This document shows positions 60,823-64,000 of a DNA stretch of 64,000 bases, one piece after another. The first letter of the stretch is position 1. Every line of letters starts with the position of its first letter. The notes under the pieces are model-generated. The model saw nothing but the letters and a program-made list of their open reading frames with translations, did not search any database and was not told the DNA's origin. Origin of the DNA: VBAS01 sp964508655 (lineage in GTDB: Bacteria > Bacteroidota > Bacteroidia > Chitinophagales > Chitinophagaceae); the NCBI GenBank assembly GCA_964508655.1, contig CAZDUO010000008.1:1-64000 (forward strand), read 5' to 3'. The translations under genes and the position numbers were made by a program.

Positions 60823-62325
60823 TTAGTTATTTCTTAGTTTCAGCTCAACACGCCGGTTAAGTGCCCGTTCATCCTGAGTTTTTCCATGGTTAAGTGGCCG
60901 GGTAGGGCCAAAGCCCTGCGCTGTCAGCCTGGACGCATCCACACCTTTTTTCACCAGGTAATCTTTTACCTTTTCTGCTCTTTCCACTGACAATTTCATG
61001 TTGGCATTGAAACTTCCGGCATTGCTGGTATGGCCTTCTATATCAAGCATAAGTCCGGGCTGCTTTAAAAGTATGTCAACCACTTCATCCAGAATTGCTT
61101 CGGATTCTTCCAGCAGTTCAGCCTTTGCAAATTCAAACTGAATTCTTTTAGCAGCAAATTCCACCTTCTCAATTATCTCTTTCTTGATTTCGGGGCAACC
61201 ATTGTTCTCCTTTATGCCGGGTTCAGTTTTACATTTATCTTCTTCATCGTTTACTCCATCAGCATCCGTGTCGGGAACCGGACAACCCTGGTAGCGGGCA
61301 AAACCCGGTACATCGGGGCATTTATCTTCTTCATCATTCACCGCATCTTTATCCCTGTCGGGTACGGGGCAGCCATCGTATTTCGCCACGCCGGGCACTG
61401 TCATGCATTTATCCTTTTCATCCGTAATGCCATCGCCATCAGCATCACGCAGCGGGCAACCGGCGTTTTCAACCAATCCCTTTTCTGCGGGGCATTTATC
61501 TTTATTATCAGCCACCCCATCCGCATCGCCATCGGGACAACCTTTAGTTACCAATGGCCCGGGTTCGGTTTCACAATAATCGTCTATATCGGGTATTCCA
61601 TCCTTATCGCTGTCTTTTAGTTTTTCTTCAAGCGCTATGGGTTTACCAATAAAAATTCCCAATGTGGCGCCGGCCACCTGGTTTTTAAAATTTCCTTCGT
61701 AAGCAGCCGTGTACATATCGCCAAGGCTCCGGCTGAAATTACCGGCAATGAAAAAACTGCTGAACTCAATGCCGGCAGTTCCGTTTACCCCAAGGTCAAG
61801 CGTTTTATATTTTCCGGGTGCATCGCCTACCGGCAGGTCTTTATTTTCATCGGTAACAAAAGAACCCGACTTCATGTAGGTTTCGGTTTTTTCAAAACCG
61901 TTGTAAAAAAAAGAAAGATAGGGCCCGCCGCCGATAAAAAACTTTGCTTTTTCGCTAATGGGAATTTTGTAAACAAGATTCAGCGGCACATCCACATAAT
62001 TTATAAACTGCTTTGCGTCTATGCTGAAATAATCATACACGGCAGTATCGTATGTGCTGGAAAATTTTCTTCCCTTGTTGTAAAACAATACGCCGGGTTG
62101 CGCATAAAATTTTGATTTGAAACCCAACTGAAGATCGGCGATGAATCCAAAATGTGCACCGGTGCGGCTGCTGTATTTGCTTTTCAGTTCCGTCCAGTTG
62201 GGCAGATTATTGGTTTCAACTATGGTGGAAGTATGCCCGCCGCCTGCCAGGGCAAGCCTTAATTGTGCGATAGAAATTTGCCAGGAAAAAAGCAGGATTA
62301 CTCCGGGTAAAATTATTTTTTTCAT
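60823..62325 (-). CDS. OmpA family protein with thrombospondin type 3 repeats
   Basis: A 500-residue protein with a signal peptide (MKKIILPGVILLFSWQISIAQ). The N-terminal barrel-type domain runs to about 225. It is followed by about five calcium-binding TSP3 repeats (about 232-378; 'DSDKDGIPDIDDYCETEPG', 'DADGVADNKDKCP', 'DADGDGITDEKDKCMTVPG', 'DKDAVNDEEDKCPDVPG', 'DADGVNDEEDKCKTEPG'). The OmpA peptidoglycan-binding domain ends the protein ('DIEGHTSNAGSFNANMKLSVERAEKVKDYLVKKGVDASRLTAQGFG'). It anchors the outer membrane to the cell wall; the rod of repeats likely spaces the two. Confidence 0.94.
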   Translation of the reverse strand: MKKIILPGVILLFSWQISIAQLRLALAGGGHTSTIVETNNLPNWTELKSKYSSRTGAHFGFIADLQLGFKSKFYAQPGVLFYNKGRKFSSTYDTAVYDYFSIDAKQFINYVDVPLNLVYKIPISEKAKFFIGGGPYLSFFYNGFEKTETYMKSGSFVTDENKDLPVGDAPGKYKTLDLGVNGTAGIEFSSFFIAGNFSRSLGDMYTAAYEGNFKNQVAGATLGIFIGKPIALEEKLKDSDKDGIPDIDDYCETEPGPLVTKGCPDGDADGVADNKDKCPAEKGLVENAGCPLRDADGDGITDEKDKCMTVPGVAKYDGCPVPDRDKDAVNDEEDKCPDVPGFARYQGCPVPDTDADGVNDEEDKCKTEPGIKENNGCPEIKKEIIEKVEFAAKRIQFEFAKAELLEESEAILDEVVDILLKQPGLMLDIEGHTSNAGSFNANMKLSVERAEKVKDYLVKKGVDASRLTAQGFGPTRPLNHGKTQDERALNRRVELKLRNN

Positions 62326-62425
62326 CAGGATGATTTTTCAGAGATATTGACTGGTATTCAACGTACAAAGGTGGAAATTATTTCAGAGAAATCATAGTCT
62401 TTTTGGGTGCTTTTTGTCAAACAAC

Positions 62426-62521
62426 AATGGCTAAATGGCTACATGGTCAAATTACTGTTTTGTTAGTAAAATCCATTATGGAAGAAATCCAAAAACAATT
62501 TAACCATTAAACTAGTTAGCC
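62426..62521. repeat. Inverted pair of period-8 arrays
   Basis: Octamers caatggct, aaatggct, acatggtc and aaattact on the left; caatttaa, ccattaaa, ctagttag and ccataatc on the right, related in reverse complement. They fill the space before the ALDH stop (62527). Confidence 0.6.
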
Positions 62522-62526
62522 ATAAT

Positions 62527-64000
62527 CTATATATCAAACTTAATACCCTGTGCCAGGGGCAGGCTGGTGCTGAAATTAATTGTGTTGGTTTGGCGGCGCA
62601 TATAATTTTTCCATGCATCGCTGCCACTTTCCCGGCCGCCGCCGGTTTCTTTTTCACCGCCAAAGGCACCGCCAATTTCAGCGCCACTGGTGCCGATGTT
62701 TACATTGGCAATGCCGCAATCGCTGCCGGTGGCAGAAAGAAACTGCTCGGCTTCACGCAGGTTCAGCGTCATGATGGCTGACGACAAACCCTGCGGCACT
62801 CCGTTCTGGATAGCGATGGCCTCATCCATGGTTTTATATTTCAGTAAATAAAGAACAGGAGCAAAGGTTTCGTGCTGCACTATTTCATTATGCGGTTCCA
62901 CTTCGGCTATGCAGGGCTTCACATAGCAACCGCTTTCATAACCGTCGCCCTGCAGCACTGCGCCTTCCACAACAAATTTTCCGCCTTCTTTTTTGCATGC
63001 TTCTATCGCCGCTTCATACATTTTTACCGCCGCTTTATCAATCAGCGGTCCTACATGATTTTTTTCATCCAGCGGGTTACCAATGCGCAGTTGTTTGTAA
63101 GCTGTGGTCAGTTTTTGTTTTACTGAATCATATACTTCATCCTGAATTATCAACCGTCTTGTAGTGGTGCAGCGCTGGCCGGCTGTACCCACAGCGCCAA
63201 ACACGGCGCCCCGCACCGCCATATCAATGTCGGCGTCTTTCGAAATGATGATGGCATTGTTGCCCCCAAGTTCCAGCAGTGCTCTTCCCAACCGGGCGCC
63301 TACGGCAGCGCCAACCGCTTTTCCCATCCGTGTAGAACCCGTTGCTGAAATCAATGGGATTCGTTTGTCATTCGCCATCCATTCACCCACATCGCGGCCT
63401 CCGATAACAACACAGGATACGCCTTGCGGTACATTGTTTTTTGCAAATACTTCAGCTACGATTTGCTGACACGCAATAGCGCATAAGGGAGTTTTTTCCG
63501 AAGGTTTCCATACACACACATCACCACATACCCATGCCAGCATACTATTCCAGCTCCATACAGCCACGGGAAAATTGAACGCAGAAATTATTCCGACGAT
63601 TCCCAGCGGGTGCCACTGCTCATACATGCGGTGGCCGGGCCTTTCGCTGTGCATGCTGAGGCCGTGCAACTGGCGTGACAAGCCAACGGCAAAATCACAG
63701 ATATCAATCATCTCCTGCACTTCGCCATAACCCTCCTGCAGGCTTTTGCCCATTTCGTAGGAAACGAGTTTGCCCAAAGGTTCTTTGTATTTTCTTAATG
63801 CTTCGCCTATCTGCCGCACTATTTCACCACGGTGTGGAGCAGGTTTCAATCGCCATTTTTTAAATGCCTCTTCTGCAGTTTGAATAATTTTCTCATAGCT
63901 TTCTTTATCGGCAGATAAAACCGAGCCAACAAGTTGGCCGTCAACGGGGGAGAAGGAGTCAATTTTTTCACCGGAAGATTTTAACCACTTAATGCCGGTA
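62527..64000 (-). CDS. Aldehyde dehydrogenase family 7 (partial, runs off the right edge)
   Basis: About 490 codons are visible; the start lies beyond 64000, and the frame stays open through 'IKWLKSSGEKIDSFSPVDGQ' near the edge. Family-7 (antiquitin/AmaB-like) features: the NAD-site residues 'GIISAFNFPVAVWSWN', 'LLELGGNNAIIISKDADIDMAV', the catalytic Cys in 'AVGTAGQRCTTTRRLIIQDEVYD', and 'EIGGAFGGEKETGGGRESGSDAWKNYMRRQTNTINFS'. Such enzymes oxidise alpha-aminoadipic semialdehyde in lysine breakdown. A TTG within the frame (63849) is internal, not the start. Its stop is next to a period-8 array. Confidence 0.93.
   Translation of the reverse strand, partial: TGIKWLKSSGEKIDSFSPVDGQLVGSVLSADKESYEKIIQTAEEAFKKWRLKPAPHRGEIVRQIGEALRKYKEPLGKLVSYEMGKSLQEGYGEVQEMIDICDFAVGLSRQLHGLSMHSERPGHRMYEQWHPLGIVGIISAFNFPVAVWSWNSMLAWVCGDVCVWKPSEKTPLCAIACQQIVAEVFAKNNVPQGVSCVVIGGRDVGEWMANDKRIPLISATGSTRMGKAVGAAVGARLGRALLELGGNNAIIISKDADIDMAVRGAVFGAVGTAGQRCTTTRRLIIQDEVYDSVKQKLTTAYKQLRIGNPLDEKNHVGPLIDKAAVKMYEAAIEACKKEGGKFVVEGAVLQGDGYESGCYVKPCIAEVEPHNEIVQHETFAPVLYLLKYKTMDEAIAIQNGVPQGLSSAIMTLNLREAEQFLSATGSDCGIANVNIGTSGAEIGGAFGGEKETGGGRESGSDAWKNYMRRQTNTINFSTSLPLAQGIKFDI

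Noticed and set aside
14505..62521. CRISPR array as an explanation of the repeats
   Set aside because: The units are 6-9 bases, contiguous and degenerate, with no spacers; no cas genes are present.

Overview
The window comes from a Bacteroidota chromosome, most likely a Chitinophagaceae-like member; the family placement is inference. The evidence is TonB-dependent receptors and outer-membrane barrels with N-terminal carboxypeptidase-like domains, a periplasmic-propeller histidine kinase with a LuxR-type regulator, a DUF5686 protein, a GldM-like domain, a Bacteroidota-type PurM, and promoters with the TTTG-N19-TAnnTTTG signature (perfect in front of tRNA-His). Genes are close packed and no stretch over 300 bases lacks a gene, tRNA or gene remnant. 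I see no prophage, insertion sequence, CRISPR array or rRNA.

Layout. 1-453: start of a secreted repeat protein cut by the window edge. 716-4318: two-component system. 4476-6796: tRNA-Gly and a minus-strand group with a CCG-type Fe-S reductase subunit. 7039-10034: ATP-grasp protein, YceI, LysE-type exporter, DinB. 10086-12928: NTF2-like protein, a possible 38-residue zinc-ribbon-like ORF, an amino-acid permease, and a small outer-membrane protein cut by a 100-N gap that looks artificial. 12993-18091: paralogue remnant, membrane Fe-S protein, phosphoribosyltransferase, DUF2279 protein, phosphohexomutase. 18133-23311: minus-strand run of PQQ dehydrogenase/cytochrome, methyltransferase, Gfo/Idh oxidoreductase, phytanoyl-CoA dioxygenase. 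23509-31533: pcm, LemA, small membrane proteins, cupin lipoprotein, penicillin acylase, DUF5686 protein. 31745-39093: trhO, Uma2 nuclease, a three-gene minus operon, a histidine kinase, purC. 39244-44245: TonB receptor and two paralogous coiled-coil membrane proteins. 44442-50201: holA, lipoprotein, divergent ribF/purM, a TonB-domain/GldM-like fusion, ftsE. 50182-55831: two overlapping glycosyltransferases, a second TonB receptor, DUF445. 55928-64000: tRNA-His, tail-specific protease, DinB, subtilase, OmpA-TSP3 protein and an ALDH7 dehydrogenase cut by the right edge.

Functionally this is mostly housekeeping (purine, flavin, DNA replication, tRNA modification, protein repair) plus envelope proteins. 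The most unusual signal is not a gene. Degenerate tandem arrays with a strict period of 6, 7, 8 or 9 bases sit at many gene boundaries, often as inverted pairs, and have also entered coding sequence: about 40 codons inside ribF, about 15 in purM, the tail of the permease, and the signal peptide of the gapped outer-membrane protein. The same heptamers (TTCTGAC/TTCCGGC) flank pcm on both sides and make up the ribF insert. I regard these arrays as the best candidate in the window for something undescribed.
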